A stretch of DNA of 53,062 nucleotides from Candidatus Sumerlaeia bacterium (GCA_019634695.1 JAHCAW010000026.1:1-53062), one strand, 5' to 3'. Positions 18,515 through 27,437 are shown, counted from the stretch's first letter. The notes: a model not told the origin generated them from the letters alone. Numbers and translations are program-made.

Positions 18515-18982
18515 TCAGGTCAGGGGCAGGCGCATCGTGCGATGCGGAATCGCGACGTCGAAGTAGACGGGACCCTCGGCTTGGAAGCCAAACTGCTCGT
18601 AAAAGGTCACGACGTGCAGTTGCGCGGACAGAACAACCTGATGAAATCCGCGGCGGCGCGCCTCGGTCAAGAGTGCCTCGACAATTCGCCGGCCCAGTCC
18701 AAGACCGCGTGCCGCAGGGAGCACGGCGATTCGCCCGATGTGGGCGCTGCCCGGCTGGTCGTCCGGCACCAGGCGTCCGGTGCCCCACGCTGAGCCCTGC
18801 GCGTCGAGAGCCAGCACATGCCAACTGCGCGCATCGTCAACGTCGAGTTCGGTCCAGGCCGGAACCCACTGCTCATCGACGAAGACAGCGAAGCGAATCC
18901 GGCGGGCATCGGTGGCGCGGGGGTCGGACCAGTGGAAGCCGATCACCGAGCACTCCCCCGCCGCGGGCGCGACTTCACTCAT
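18515..18982 (-). CDS. GNAT family N-acetyltransferase (YjcF/ElaA-like)
   Basis: This is a 155-residue single-domain acetyltransferase. The N-terminal pattern RFAVFVDEQWVPAWTELDVDD is typical of the YjcF/ElaA branch. Motif A reads IGRIAVLPAARGLGLGRRIV, with the acetyl-CoA pyrophosphate loop RGLGLG. The C-terminal segment FYEQFGFQAEGPVYFDVAIPH completes the fold. Its start lies 8 nt inside the end of the NtrC-type regulator, so the two are probably co-translated. The acceptor substrate is unknown. Confidence 0.85.
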   Translation of the reverse strand: MSEVAPAAGECSVIGFHWSDPRATDARRIRFAVFVDEQWVPAWTELDVDDARSWHVLALDAQGSAWGTGRLVPDDQPGSAHIGRIAVLPAARGLGLGRRIVEALLTEARRRGFHQVVLSAQLHVVTFYEQFGFQAEGPVYFDVAIPHRTMRLPLT

Positions 18983-20513
18983 CGGCGGCGTCCTCGTCGC
19001 CGTCCTTGCGCGCGGCGAGGCCGTACTTTTCGAGACGATAGCGCATCGTGGCGCGCGTCAGTCCAAGCAGGCGCGCCGAGGCGGTCTTGTTGCCTTTCGT
19101 GCGTTCGAGTGCCTGCTCGATCAGCGTGCGCTCGTGCTGCTCGAGATCGAACCCGACTTCGGGGATGCGGAACGGGTGCCACCGCGGAAGCGGCTCGGGC
19201 GCCGGTGCCACTTCGGCCTTTGTGGCCGCCTTGCGCGCCTTGCCCTTTGGCTCGGGAACGGGTTCGGGCGAGCCATTGCGGGGCGGCCCGAGCGACGGAC
19301 CGGCGCTCTCGTAGGCGCGCGTGGCCTCGGCCATTGCCTCGAGTCCGTCGAGCGCATCGACGTGCAGCAACTCGGCGGTCAGCGCCTCGTCGCGCAGCAG
19401 GATCATGGCGCGCTCGATGACGTTCTGCAGTTCGCGCACGTTGCCCAGCCAACGATGCGTTCGCAGCAGGTGCTCGGCTTCGGGGGAGATGCGCGGGGGC
19501 TTCTTGCCCATCTCTCGGGCGAATCGCTGGAGGAAGTACTCGGTCAGCGGCACGATGTCGTCGGGCCGGTCACGCAAAGGAGGCAGGACAAGGGGAAAGA
19601 CGTTGAGGCGATAGAAGAGGTCGTCGCGGAACTTGCCTTCGGCGACGCGCTGGCGCAGGTTCTTGTTGGTGGCGGCGACGAAGCGGATATCGGTGCGGAT
19701 GGTTCGCGTGCCGCCGACGCGTTCGAACTCCTGGGCCTCGAGCGCGCGGAGCACCTTGGCCTGAAGCGCCAAGGCCATCTCGCCGATCTCGTCGAGGAAG
19801 AGCGTGCCGCCGTCGGCCAACTCGAAGCGCCCCTTGCGGGCCTCGGTGGCGCCGGTGAACGAGCCGCGTTCGTGGCCGAACAACTCGCTCTCGAGCAGCG
19901 TGTCGGGAATCGCCGCGCAATTGAGCGCCACGAACGGGCCGCGGCTGCGCGGCGAGGCCTCGTGGATCGCACGCGAGACGAGTTCCTTGCCGGTGCCCGA
20001 CTCGCCGTAGACCATCACCGTCGTGTTCGTCGCGGCCACTTGGCGTGCCAGTTCGAGGACTGCGAGAGTTCGGCGGTCCTCCGCCACGATGGTGTCGAAG
20101 GCGAACTTGCTGCGCAACTCGGTCCGCAGCACGCGATTCTCAAGCAGCAGTTCCCGCGTGGCCAGCCCCTTCGCGATCGCCAGCTTGATGCGCGCTTCCT
20201 CGAAGGGCTTGGTGATGTAGTCCGTCGCGCCGGCGCGCATGGCGTCGACGGCCGACTCGATGCTGCCGAACGCGGTGATGACAATGATCGGCACGTCGGG
20301 GTCGAGTTCGCGCACGCGCTCGATCAATTCCATGCCGCCCATATTGGGCATGCGCAGGTCGGTGATCAGCAGGTCGGGGGGCGCCTGCTGGAACTTGTCC
20401 CAAGCCTGCTGGCCGTCGGCGGCCAACTCGAGGTCATGGCCGGAATTGCTCAGCAACATGCCGAGCAATCGGCGCATGCGGTCCTCGTCCTCTGCGATCA
20501 ACAGCCTTGCCAT
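18975..20513 (-). CDS. Sigma-54-dependent response regulator (NtrC family)
   Basis: This is a 512-residue activator. The start at 20513 (MARLLIAEDEDRMRR) has GAGGAG 7 nt upstream. The receiver domain (about 1-120) has the phospho-acceptor Asp in LLITDLRMPN. The AAA+ domain (about 140-375) has Walker A GESGTGKE, the sigma-54 contact loop ESELFGHERGSFTGA, and Walker B LFLDEIGE. A long Pro/Ala/Lys-rich linker follows, then a Fis-type helix-turn-helix (NKTASARLLGLTRATMRYRL). The contact loop is GSFTGA rather than the usual GAFTGA. No sensor kinase gene is in the window, so its signal and targets are unknown. Confidence 0.94.
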   Translation of the reverse strand: MARLLIAEDEDRMRRLLGMLLSNSGHDLELAADGQQAWDKFQQAPPDLLITDLRMPNMGGMELIERVRELDPDVPIIVITAFGSIESAVDAMRAGATDYITKPFEEARIKLAIAKGLATRELLLENRVLRTELRSKFAFDTIVAEDRRTLAVLELARQVAATNTTVMVYGESGTGKELVSRAIHEASPRSRGPFVALNCAAIPDTLLESELFGHERGSFTGATEARKGRFELADGGTLFLDEIGEMALALQAKVLRALEAQEFERVGGTRTIRTDIRFVAATNKNLRQRVAEGKFRDDLFYRLNVFPLVLPPLRDRPDDIVPLTEYFLQRFAREMGKKPPRISPEAEHLLRTHRWLGNVRELQNVIERAMILLRDEALTAELLHVDALDGLEAMAEATRAYESAGPSLGPPRNGSPEPVPEPKGKARKAATKAEVAPAPEPLPRWHPFRIPEVGFDLEQHERTLIEQALERTKGNKTASARLLGLTRATMRYRLEKYGLAARKDGDEDAADE

Positions 20514-20603
20514 TTCGGGCTCCTCGGGTGGCACGGTCGTCCGGCCCGGGGCCTGAATCAAGGGAAACGCCTGACGGGCGTGGCGGATTTCAGCCGCAGG
20601 GGC

Positions 20604-21680
20604 TCAGCGCGTGGCGTGTGCCGCAGTGGCTGGCAACCCGCCAAGCTGCTCGTGCGCCCACATCAACAGGTCCTCGGTCTCCTGCCAGCCGATGCAGCCG
20701 TCGGTCACCGAGACCCCGTGCTTGAGGACGGAGCGGTCGGCGTTGGGCTTCTGGCAGCCCTCGACAAGGTTGCTCTCGATCATGCCACCGACCAAGCGGA
20801 CATTGCCGGCGGCGTGCTGGCCGACGATGCTGCGCCAGACGTCGCCCTGGCGCCGATAGTCCTTGTTCGAGTTGGCATGGCTGCAATCGACGAGGATCGC
20901 GGAGGTGAGGCGCGCCTGCTCGAGGCGGGCGATCGAGTCACGCACGTTGGCCTCGTCGTAGTTGGGGCCGGTTCGGCCGCCGCGAAGGATCAGATGCACC
21001 GCCTCGTTGCCTGCCGTGCGGATGATTGCGGTCATGCCGTCCAGGTCGATGCCCAGAAAACTGTGCGGGTGCGTGGCCGCTTCCATCGCGTTGACGGCGA
21101 TGGCGATGTCGCCCTCGGTGGTGTTCTTGAAGCCGACCGGCATGGAGAGGCCGCTGGCCATCTGGCGATGTGTGGGCGACTCGGTGGTACGGGCGCCGAT
21201 CGAAGCCCACGCGACGAGGTCGGCGATGTACTGGGGCGTCACGGGCTCGAGCATCTCGGTGCCGGCGGGCAGGCCGAGTCGGCAGACGCCGAGCAGGATG
21301 CGGCGGGCGCGCCGGAGCCCCTCCTCGATGTCGAAGGAGTCGTCCATGTGAGGATCGTTGATCAGACCCTTCCAGCCGATGGTGGTGCGGGGCTTCTCAA
21401 AATAGACGCGCATGACGACGAGCAGGCGGTCGGCCACCCGGCGGCTGAGTTCGGCCAGCCGGCCGGCGTACTCGAGCGCGGCGTCCTCGTCGTGGATCGA
21501 GCAAGGCCCGACGACGGCGATGAAACGCGGGTCGTCGCCCCGCAGCACGCGCGTGATGGCCTCGCGGCCGGTGGCGACGACATCGCTGACCTGATCGTCG
21601 AGCGGCAGCTCGGCCACCAGATCGCGCGGGGCGGTGAGCGGAATGGCGCGGACGACGCGCAAGTCTTGTGTCTGGCGCAT
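20604..21680 (-). CDS. 3-deoxy-7-phosphoheptulonate (DAHP) synthase, type I AroFGH class
   Basis: This 358-residue enzyme condenses phosphoenolpyruvate and erythrose 4-phosphate, the first step of the shikimate pathway. Conserved blocks are VVGPCSIHD, KPRTTIGWKG, GARTTESPTHRQMASG, VDCSHANSNKD and VGGMIESNLVEG. These hold the metal ligands (Cys, His, Glu, Asp) and the substrate-binding Lys/Arg of the E. coli AroG/F/H type. Which feedback class it belongs to cannot be read safely. The start at 21680 has only a weak ribosome site. The upstream gap holds an inverted repeat (21707-21737). Confidence 0.95.
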   Translation of the reverse strand: MRQTQDLRVVRAIPLTAPRDLVAELPLDDQVSDVVATGREAITRVLRGDDPRFIAVVGPCSIHDEDAALEYAGRLAELSRRVADRLLVVMRVYFEKPRTTIGWKGLINDPHMDDSFDIEEGLRRARRILLGVCRLGLPAGTEMLEPVTPQYIADLVAWASIGARTTESPTHRQMASGLSMPVGFKNTTEGDIAIAVNAMEAATHPHSFLGIDLDGMTAIIRTAGNEAVHLILRGGRTGPNYDEANVRDSIARLEQARLTSAILVDCSHANSNKDYRRQGDVWRSIVGQHAAGNVRLVGGMIESNLVEGCQKPNADRSVLKHGVSVTDGCIGWQETEDLLMWAHEQLGGLPATAAHATR

Positions 21681-21706
21681 GGTGGAAGGAACCCCTTAAA
21701 GTCAGC

Positions 21707-21737
21707 CGGCCCTGGTGCCCCGCGGAGCCCAGGGCCG
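21707..21737 (-). terminator. Inverted repeat between the YfhO-like gene and DAHP synthase
   Basis: CGGCCCTGG (21707-21715) and CCAGGGCCG (21729-21737) form a perfect 9 bp stem with a 13 nt loop. It lies after the stop of the YfhO-like gene and 27 nt before the DAHP synthase start. There is no T-run after it on the minus strand. It may be a weak terminator or a leader structure of the DAHP synthase mRNA. Confidence 0.35.
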
Positions 21738-21775
21738 ATGTGCCCCCCGACAGTCCACCCGCCCCCGCCGCCCTG

Positions 21776-23923
21776 TCAACGGCCGGAATTCCGCCCGCCC
21801 GCCTCCGCTTTCTCAAACGGTTTCCGGCGCGCCAGGGCGAACGCCGCCAGTAGGCCCGCCAGCGACAACCCCAGCCCTCGCAGCGCCGAACCCGGCAGGT
21901 ACGACACAACCACGTCGCTGGTGCCGGCCGGCACCAGCACCCCGACGAGTAACCCGTTGACGGGCAGGGTGCCCAGCGACTCCCCGCCCGCCGCCCGGGC
22001 CCTCCAGCCCGGCATCCAGACCGTCGAGACGACAGTCAGGGTCTCCTGCCGCAGCGGCTCGGCAAAGCGCAGCCGGAACCGCCGCGCGTCCAGCCGCTCG
22101 ACCGTCAGCGGCGGCGCCGGCGGCGAGGCGAACTCAAGCAGCTCCTCGACGAAGGCGACGCGGTGGGGCTCAATCAGATCCAGCGCGGCCGTCAGTGCAC
22201 CCAGCGCATCCGACCGCGCCAGCACGCGCTCGACCGTCCACGCCAGCGGGCGCGCGTCGCGATAGCGGTACAGCGGCCAGAAGTCATCCTCGACGACGGG
22301 CTCGAGCAACTCCCCCACCGCACGGCTGTCGACATGCACGCCGGGGATCAGGCGGCCGGGATCATACAGGTCGTAGCGGCCGACCAGGTATTCGACATTC
22401 AGCAATCGTAGCAGCGGCGAAGCCGGATTGGAGAAGTAGACCCCGTGCGAGGGATAGAAGAGGCCGGTCGGGAAGCACGCGACGTTGCGTGCCCGGGCAT
22501 AGCGCTGCACGACGAGCGGGTCATAGCCGTTCACGTCGTGCGTGCCATGCCAGCAGGCCAGATCCGGCATCATCGAGACACCGTAGTCCGGACGGCGGGA
22601 GTCGTAGGAGTAGGCGAAGTTCGGATCCAGGGCGAGGAAGCGCGCGTCGCCGATGGCCTCGACGATCCGGGGGTCGGGTCGGAAGCGTTCCTCCGTGGTG
22701 AAGACGCGCTCGAGGCGCGGCAGCATCCACCACGTCCCCGCCGTCAGGGCCACCAGGAGGATGCCGAGCGCGGACGGCGACCAACGACGCGCGCGCCACA
22801 GCACCGCCAACCGATGGACGCCGACGCCCGCGAGGATGGGCCCGCACACGGACCACAGAATCAGCGCCCGCCGCGGCGCATGGAAGCTGCCCCACAAGGG
22901 CAGCACTGCCTTCCAGAAGGCCGCCAGCACCCCGAGCGATAACAGATAGCCCAGAATCGAGATGGCCCAGAGCGTCAGTACCACACGGCGACGACGGCGG
23001 GCAGCCAACGCAAGGAGGGCCAGCAGCATCGCGCCCGGTCCGATCGCGTTGATGCTGTCGGTGTCCTCAATCTCGGGACCGGTGAAGCCCACCAGCGCGC
23101 GCCACAGGAACCCGCCGCCGAGGGCCTGCTCCTGCAAGCGCTCCAGCCGGATCGGTGAGCGCTCGGACTCGCGCAGGAACTCGAGCGTCGGCAGCAACTG
23201 GGCCGACGCCAGCAGCGCCGCCAGCAAGCCGGTGAGCGCTCCACGAACGAGCAGTTCGACCACGGCACGCCGCGAGCGACACGCGACGGCGCCCCACCCG
23301 AGCCACACGACCACCAATGCCAGTGCCGTGTAGTACGTGATCTGGGGCGAGCCGGCCAGAATCTGCAATGCCAGAAAGAGGGCGACCAGGACGCTGGAAC
23401 GCCCCGGCAGCAGGCCGCGCTCGCGCACCGCAGGCTCGCAGGCCCACAGCATCCAGGGAATCCAGGCCGTCGTGTACAGGTGCGGCGTCAGCGCGATGCG
23501 GCTCACCAGCATCGCGCCGAACTGGAACGTCACGGCGGCGAAGAGAGCCGGCACGACCCCTCCGGCGGTCAGCCGCCGCACCAGGAAGTACGCTCCCCAG
23601 CCGGCGAGGATGTAGTGGAACAGGCAGATCAGTCCGTTGGTCAACGGCCCCGGCGCCAGGTAGAACAGCAGCTGCGGCGGGTACAGGACAGAGATCTGCG
23701 GATTGGCGAGCAGCGGCGTGCCACTGAAGATGTTGGGCAGCCACAGGGGCAGCGTGCCGCTGCGAATCTGCTCCGCCGCCGCCACCCGCATCGGGTAGAG
23801 CTGCGTGACGGTGTCCATGAAGTCGGGCAACTGGCCAAGCAGCAGCGGATGCCACCAGACGGCGGGCAGGAGGACGAGAACCAGCAGGGCAGCGCGATGG
23901 GAATCGAGGCGGAGTCGCGGCAC
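21776..23923 (-). CDS. YfhO-like polytopic membrane protein (GTG start)
   Basis: This is a 715-residue protein. The chosen start is a GTG at 23923, preceded by GGGAGG at 8 nt and 19 nt after thiE. Earlier ATGs would overlap thiE and add non-conserved sequence. About 12 hydrophobic helices fill the first two thirds, with the loop motif PDFMDTVTQLYPMR and LWLPNIFSGTPLLANPQ typical of YfhO/GT-C-like integral membrane glycosyltransferases. A soluble extracytoplasmic C-terminal domain and a final helix follow. YfhO-type proteins are linked to lipoteichoic-acid or lipid-linked glycan glycosylation. The nearby GT4 glycosyltransferase fits that idea; the exact role is inferred. Confidence 0.85.
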   Translation of the reverse strand: MPRLRLDSHRAALLVLVLLPAVWWHPLLLGQLPDFMDTVTQLYPMRVAAAEQIRSGTLPLWLPNIFSGTPLLANPQISVLYPPQLLFYLAPGPLTNGLICLFHYILAGWGAYFLVRRLTAGGVVPALFAAVTFQFGAMLVSRIALTPHLYTTAWIPWMLWACEPAVRERGLLPGRSSVLVALFLALQILAGSPQITYYTALALVVVWLGWGAVACRSRRAVVELLVRGALTGLLAALLASAQLLPTLEFLRESERSPIRLERLQEQALGGGFLWRALVGFTGPEIEDTDSINAIGPGAMLLALLALAARRRRRVVLTLWAISILGYLLSLGVLAAFWKAVLPLWGSFHAPRRALILWSVCGPILAGVGVHRLAVLWRARRWSPSALGILLVALTAGTWWMLPRLERVFTTEERFRPDPRIVEAIGDARFLALDPNFAYSYDSRRPDYGVSMMPDLACWHGTHDVNGYDPLVVQRYARARNVACFPTGLFYPSHGVYFSNPASPLLRLLNVEYLVGRYDLYDPGRLIPGVHVDSRAVGELLEPVVEDDFWPLYRYRDARPLAWTVERVLARSDALGALTAALDLIEPHRVAFVEELLEFASPPAPPLTVERLDARRFRLRFAEPLRQETLTVVSTVWMPGWRARAAGGESLGTLPVNGLLVGVLVPAGTSDVVVSYLPGSALRGLGLSLAGLLAAFALARRKPFEKAEAGGRNSGR

Positions 23924-23942
23924 GACACGCCCTCCCGGGGGC

Positions 23943-24578
23943 TCAGGTGTCGATGGCGTGACGGAAGGCTGCCGCGGCGGCGCATGGATCCTCGGCGCCA
24001 TAGAGCGTGCCAATGGCGGCGATGCCGACAGCCCCTGCGTCGAGGCAGGCGCGCGCATTGTCGAGCGCGATACCGCCAAGCGCCACCACGGGGATGGGGC
24101 TTTGGGCGGCAATCCGCGCAAGGCCCTCGATGCCCAGCGTCGGGCTGCTCATCTCCTTCGAGGTCGGGAAGAAGACCGGCGAAAGCGTGCAGTAATCCAT
24201 GCCCCACTCATGGGCACGGTGCAACTCCGACTCGTCGTGCGCGGAGAAGCCGCAAATCATCTGCGGCGGTGCAATCTGGCGCGCGCGCCCGGGAGGGATC
24301 GAATCGCGGCCGAAGTGAACGCCGTCCGCATCGAGCGCCATGGCGACCTCAAGCGAGTTATTGACGAGCAGCGGCACGCCGCGGGCCCGACAGACGTCGC
24401 GCAGGCGCACGCCCAGGCGGAACAACTCGGCCGGCGTGAGGTCCTTCTCGCGCAGCATGATCGCCGTGACGCCCCCCACGATCAAGGAATCCGTCACCTC
24501 CTCGGGACTGCCGCGCGTGATCAGCCGGTTCGTGATCGCCAGGATGCGCAGGTGGCGGTGCAGGTCATCGCGTTGCAT
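23943..24578 (-). CDS. Thiamine-phosphate synthase superfamily protein (ThiE/TenI-like)
   Basis: This is a 211-residue TIM-barrel protein with GGAGAGG before the ATG at 24578. Family marks are IMLREKDL, DADGVHFGRD, LSPVFFPTSKEMSSPTLG and VVALGGI. ThiE joins HMP-PP and thiazole phosphate to make thiamine phosphate; TenI is a thiazole tautomerase relative. By my alignment, the Asn-Asp pair that binds HMP-PP/Mg reads VNN here, and GQED reads GRDS. Both Mg-binding aspartates of ThiE therefore appear changed. Its start shares a base with the preceding stop (TGATG). No other thiamine gene is in the window, and the genes around it are envelope-related. Confidence 0.82.
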   Translation of the reverse strand: MQRDDLHRHLRILAITNRLITRGSPEEVTDSLIVGGVTAIMLREKDLTPAELFRLGVRLRDVCRARGVPLLVNNSLEVAMALDADGVHFGRDSIPPGRARQIAPPQMICGFSAHDESELHRAHEWGMDYCTLSPVFFPTSKEMSSPTLGIEGLARIAAQSPIPVVALGGIALDNARACLDAGAVGIAAIGTLYGAEDPCAAAAAFRHAIDT

Positions 24579-25369
24579 CAGCGTGCCTCTCCGGTGTCGA
24601 GCAGGATGGCGGCGGCCAAGGCGACACGCCGGTCGAGAAGGTGCCGGGGATCGCCCCGCAAGTCGAGCAGGTATTGATCGGTCAGCGTCAGTTTCCGGTC
24701 GAACTTGCCGCAGACGGTACCGTCGGGGAACTCGAAGTTGAAGTTCGTGCGCAGAATGCCGTACAGGGGACCGAGATACCGACGCAGCAGGGCCCGCACC
24801 AGAGAGTCCTCGCGCACACGGCCGATCAGGTGCCCATCCAGCGTCTCCGCCTCCCAGGTCGCGCGGAAGATGCTCGGCAGCGTCTGGCGCCGCAGGCGGG
24901 CGACGGCGTTGCCCAGGCAGTCGTAGACCGTGTAGTCGCGCGTCAGGCCGATCTTGTTGTCCTGCGTGATCGTCAGCAGGCGCCACGACTGGCTCTCGTC
25001 CGAGAAAACCTGAATGTCGCGATACGGGGCGACCAGGATGTGGGCGACCGTCAGGAAGAAGTTCGCGACAATGAGCAGCGCGACCAGCGGGAGGAGCGGT
25101 CCGCCCCGCAGGATCGTCACCACGACAAAGATCAACAGGCCCAGCCTCAGGAACGAGAAGAACAGGCCGGCCAGAAGGTTGATCGCCAGGCGTGGCGGTC
25201 GCACGACAAAGAAGCGCGGCGCGCCGGCCTCGTCGGTGAATTCGTACTTCTCGGCCAGCGTGAAGACGCGTTGCCGAACGTGCAAAATGTCGAAATGGAA
25301 CAGGCCGGCCAGCACGGCCATCCAGGACGTTTCTTGGGGCACCGCCGCCATGGGCTCGGAGTGGCTCAT
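24578..25369 (-). CDS. Membrane-anchored scramblase/LURP-one-fold protein
   Basis: This is a 263-residue protein starting MSHSEPMAAVPQETSWMAVL at an ATG that overlaps the previous stop (ATGA). Two adjacent hydrophobic helices (about 75-115) separate a short N-terminal region from a C-terminal beta-rich domain. That domain contains SWRLLTITQDNKIGL, NFEFPDGTVCGKFDRK and the terminal helix DRRVALAAAILLDTGE. This pattern recalls the phospholipid-scramblase/LURP-one beta-barrel fold, whose bacterial members end in a similar DRR(x)AxAxxxxLD helix. The fold call is from memory of the pattern, not a search. A membrane-lipid role is inference. Confidence 0.68.
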   Translation of the reverse strand: MSHSEPMAAVPQETSWMAVLAGLFHFDILHVRQRVFTLAEKYEFTDEAGAPRFFVVRPPRLAINLLAGLFFSFLRLGLLIFVVVTILRGGPLLPLVALLIVANFFLTVAHILVAPYRDIQVFSDESQSWRLLTITQDNKIGLTRDYTVYDCLGNAVARLRRQTLPSIFRATWEAETLDGHLIGRVREDSLVRALLRRYLGPLYGILRTNFNFEFPDGTVCGKFDRKLTLTDQYLLDLRGDPRHLLDRRVALAAAILLDTGEAR

Positions 25370-26496
25370 TGCCTGCCCGTCCTCGCGAACGCTTCGCGGT
25401 AGAGGCGTTCGGTTTCGTCCACCAACCGGTCGAGGCTGAAATGCAGCGCGCGCCGGCGGCAATCGGAGGCGCGCGCGCGCAGCGCCGCCGGGTCGGCCAA
25501 GGCCTCGGCCATCTGCTTCGTCAGGGCCACTCCGTCGCCGGCCGCGTGAATCCAGCCCACTTCCGGCGAATCCAACGCCTCACGGTTGCCCCCGACATCG
25601 GCGGCGATCACCGGCCGTCCGCACGCCAGCGCCTCGACCACTGCATTCGAGAAGCCCTCCTTGAAACTCGAGAGCACCACCGCGTCGGCCGCATTGTACA
25701 GCGTCGGCATGTCGTCGCGGCTGCCCAGCAACCGGACCCGGTCACCCAGACCCGCCGCGGCAATGGCGTCGCGCAAATCCTCCTCGAGCGGCCCGCCTCC
25801 CGCGAAGGCCAGCATCCCGGCTCCGGCCGCACGCACGGCCCGACCGAATGCATCGAGCACGCCAAGCGGGTTCTTCTGCGCATGAAGCCGCGCGGGTACC
25901 AGCAGCAGTGGAGTTGCCTCGTCCAAGCCCAACGAAGCGCGGCCGACGCGGCGCATCTCCTCATCCGGGCGGAAGTGCCCGGTATCAATTCCGTTGTAGA
26001 GCACCCGCACCCGATCGGCCGGCAGACGCAGCGTCTCCATCACGTCGCGCCGCACCGCCTCGGATACCGCGATCATCCCCGTGCGCCAACGGCACAGGAA
26101 GCGATCCATCCACACCTGCCGCGCTCCCTGCCAAGTGCCCACGTTGTGCACTTGGCCGAAGACGACCGGCGTGCCGGCCAACCGGGCCGCGATCGTGCCG
26201 GGCACGGACGCGCGATACATGTGCGCGTGCAGGATGTCGATGCGCTGCTCGCCCAGCAGTCGGGTCAGGGCCCGGATGCCCCGCGGGTCCAACCTCGAAC
26301 GCATCGGAATCAGATCGACCGGAACTCCCGTGGCGCGCAGTTCCGCGGCCAGCGCTCCGTATTCGCGAAGGCACACCAGACGCACCTCGAAGCCACGAGC
26401 GGCCAACTGCGGCAACACCGCCACGAGGCGCCGCTCGATGCCGCCGACCGGCAACCAGGTGATGGCGCGCAGGAGACGCAGCGGTCGGTCCGTCAT
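25366..26496 (-). CDS. Glycosyltransferase family 4 (GT-B fold)
   Basis: This 376-residue cytosolic enzyme has the N-terminal acceptor motif PVGGIERRL and the linker region RVRVLYNGIDTGHF. The C-terminal nucleotide-sugar motif is LSSFKEGFSNAVVEALACGRPVIAADVGGNREAL, where the E-x7-E pair of GT4 enzymes lies. It uses an activated sugar to extend a glycan or lipid-linked saccharide; donor and acceptor are unknown. It overlaps both neighbours by 4 nt (ATGA), so it is translationally coupled to the upstream unknown gene and the downstream scramblase-like gene. Confidence 0.93.
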   Translation of the reverse strand: MTDRPLRLLRAITWLPVGGIERRLVAVLPQLAARGFEVRLVCLREYGALAAELRATGVPVDLIPMRSRLDPRGIRALTRLLGEQRIDILHAHMYRASVPGTIAARLAGTPVVFGQVHNVGTWQGARQVWMDRFLCRWRTGMIAVSEAVRRDVMETLRLPADRVRVLYNGIDTGHFRPDEEMRRVGRASLGLDEATPLLLVPARLHAQKNPLGVLDAFGRAVRAAGAGMLAFAGGGPLEEDLRDAIAAAGLGDRVRLLGSRDDMPTLYNAADAVVLSSFKEGFSNAVVEALACGRPVIAADVGGNREALDSPEVGWIHAAGDGVALTKQMAEALADPAALRARASDCRRRALHFSLDRLVDETERLYREAFARTGRQ

Positions 26497-27287
26497 GAGC
26501 CCCCTCGCGGTGCACGCATCGATGCCGGCATCAGGAAGTCGGGCAAGGAGGGCGCGGGATCAAGGTCCATCGGCGCGCCCGCCGAACCGAACGCCAGCCG
26601 GGCGGGAGATCCGCGAAGCCACTCGAGCAGGATCGGCTCCTCGGTTTGGCGGGCCGACTCGGGCAATGCCTCGCGCGCGGCCACTGGAAGCAATGCGACG
26701 GGGCCCTCGTACAAGACTGGATTGGCCGCGCTCAGGCGCAGCGGATCGCCCCCCCGGGCGGTCCAGGAAGAGCGCGGGATGCTTCCGATGCCGGAGCTAT
26801 CCGGAGCGATCAGGATCACGGAGGGACTGACGTGGGCCTGCCAGTTGCCGGGGCAGGCGGCGAGAATCTCGCCCAGCAGTGACCGCAACTTGTCGAGCGC
26901 CAAGCGCTGCGGACGACGCACGGTGAGGCACAGGACGGGTCGCGGCTCGGGGCCGGGCAGATACACCAGCGTGGCGGTTTCGTGCAACATGGGACGAAGG
27001 GCCTCGATGCGCGCCGTCAGACGTGCGGTCTCGGCGTGGCCGAGTTGGCGTTCGAGAAACGGACCGAGCTGCGTGGGCACATGGAGATGCCAGGCAGCGA
27101 CGGCACCGGTCGCCCGGGCGATCCCCCGACCGTCAGGCGCGGGCCGCGTCTTGGCGGCATGCAGGCCGACAAGGACAAGCCCGAGGACGCTGGCGGTCAG
27201 GAAGACGGCGAACAGGCTGAGGAAGACGCGGCGACGCAGGCGGGCGCGGGCGAGGGCAGGGTGGAGCTTGTCGGGGACGATGCGCAT
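26493..27287 (-). CDS. Membrane-anchored protein of unknown function
   Basis: This 264-residue protein has a basic N-terminus (LARARLRRR), a single hydrophobic helix at about 21-43 (VFLSLFAVFLTASVLGLVLVG) and a large extracytoplasmic domain. The domain has alternating hydrophobic strands and no motif I recognise. The stop overlaps the start of the GT4 gene by 4 nt, making it the first gene of a five-gene coupled set. There is no clear ribosome site before the ATG at 27287. A role in the same surface-glycan or lipid process is inferred only from coupling. Confidence 0.72.
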   Translation of the reverse strand: MRIVPDKLHPALARARLRRRVFLSLFAVFLTASVLGLVLVGLHAAKTRPAPDGRGIARATGAVAAWHLHVPTQLGPFLERQLGHAETARLTARIEALRPMLHETATLVYLPGPEPRPVLCLTVRRPQRLALDKLRSLLGEILAACPGNWQAHVSPSVILIAPDSSGIGSIPRSSWTARGGDPLRLSAANPVLYEGPVALLPVAAREALPESARQTEEPILLEWLRGSPARLAFGSAGAPMDLDPAPSLPDFLMPASMRAPRGGS

Positions 27288-27360
27288 GGCGGGCGGGACT
27301 CAGGGCGGCGACGTGCCGGCACGGTTCCACCGCAGGCTTGGGGGCGCAAGAGGGGGGAGC

Positions 27361-27404
27361 AAAAAAGAACCGGCGCGACGCCTCGCAGGGAGTCATCGCG
27401 CCGG
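27361..27404 (-). terminator. Rho-independent terminator after the pilin-like gene
   Basis: On the minus strand, CCGGCGCGA (27404-27396) pairs perfectly with TCGCGCCGG (27378-27370) around a 17 nt loop. A T-rich run (complement of 27361-27367) follows. It lies 33 nt past the pilin-like stop. Confidence 0.68.
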
Positions 27405-27437
27405 GGATCTTCCGTGTGCGTTTCCGGCTGTGGAGGA

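Noticed and set aside
23924..24121. N-terminal extension of the YfhO-like gene to an upstream ATG
   Set aside because: It would overlap thiE by about 180 nt and encode a Pro/Arg-rich, non-membrane leader, while GTG 23923 has a good ribosome site.
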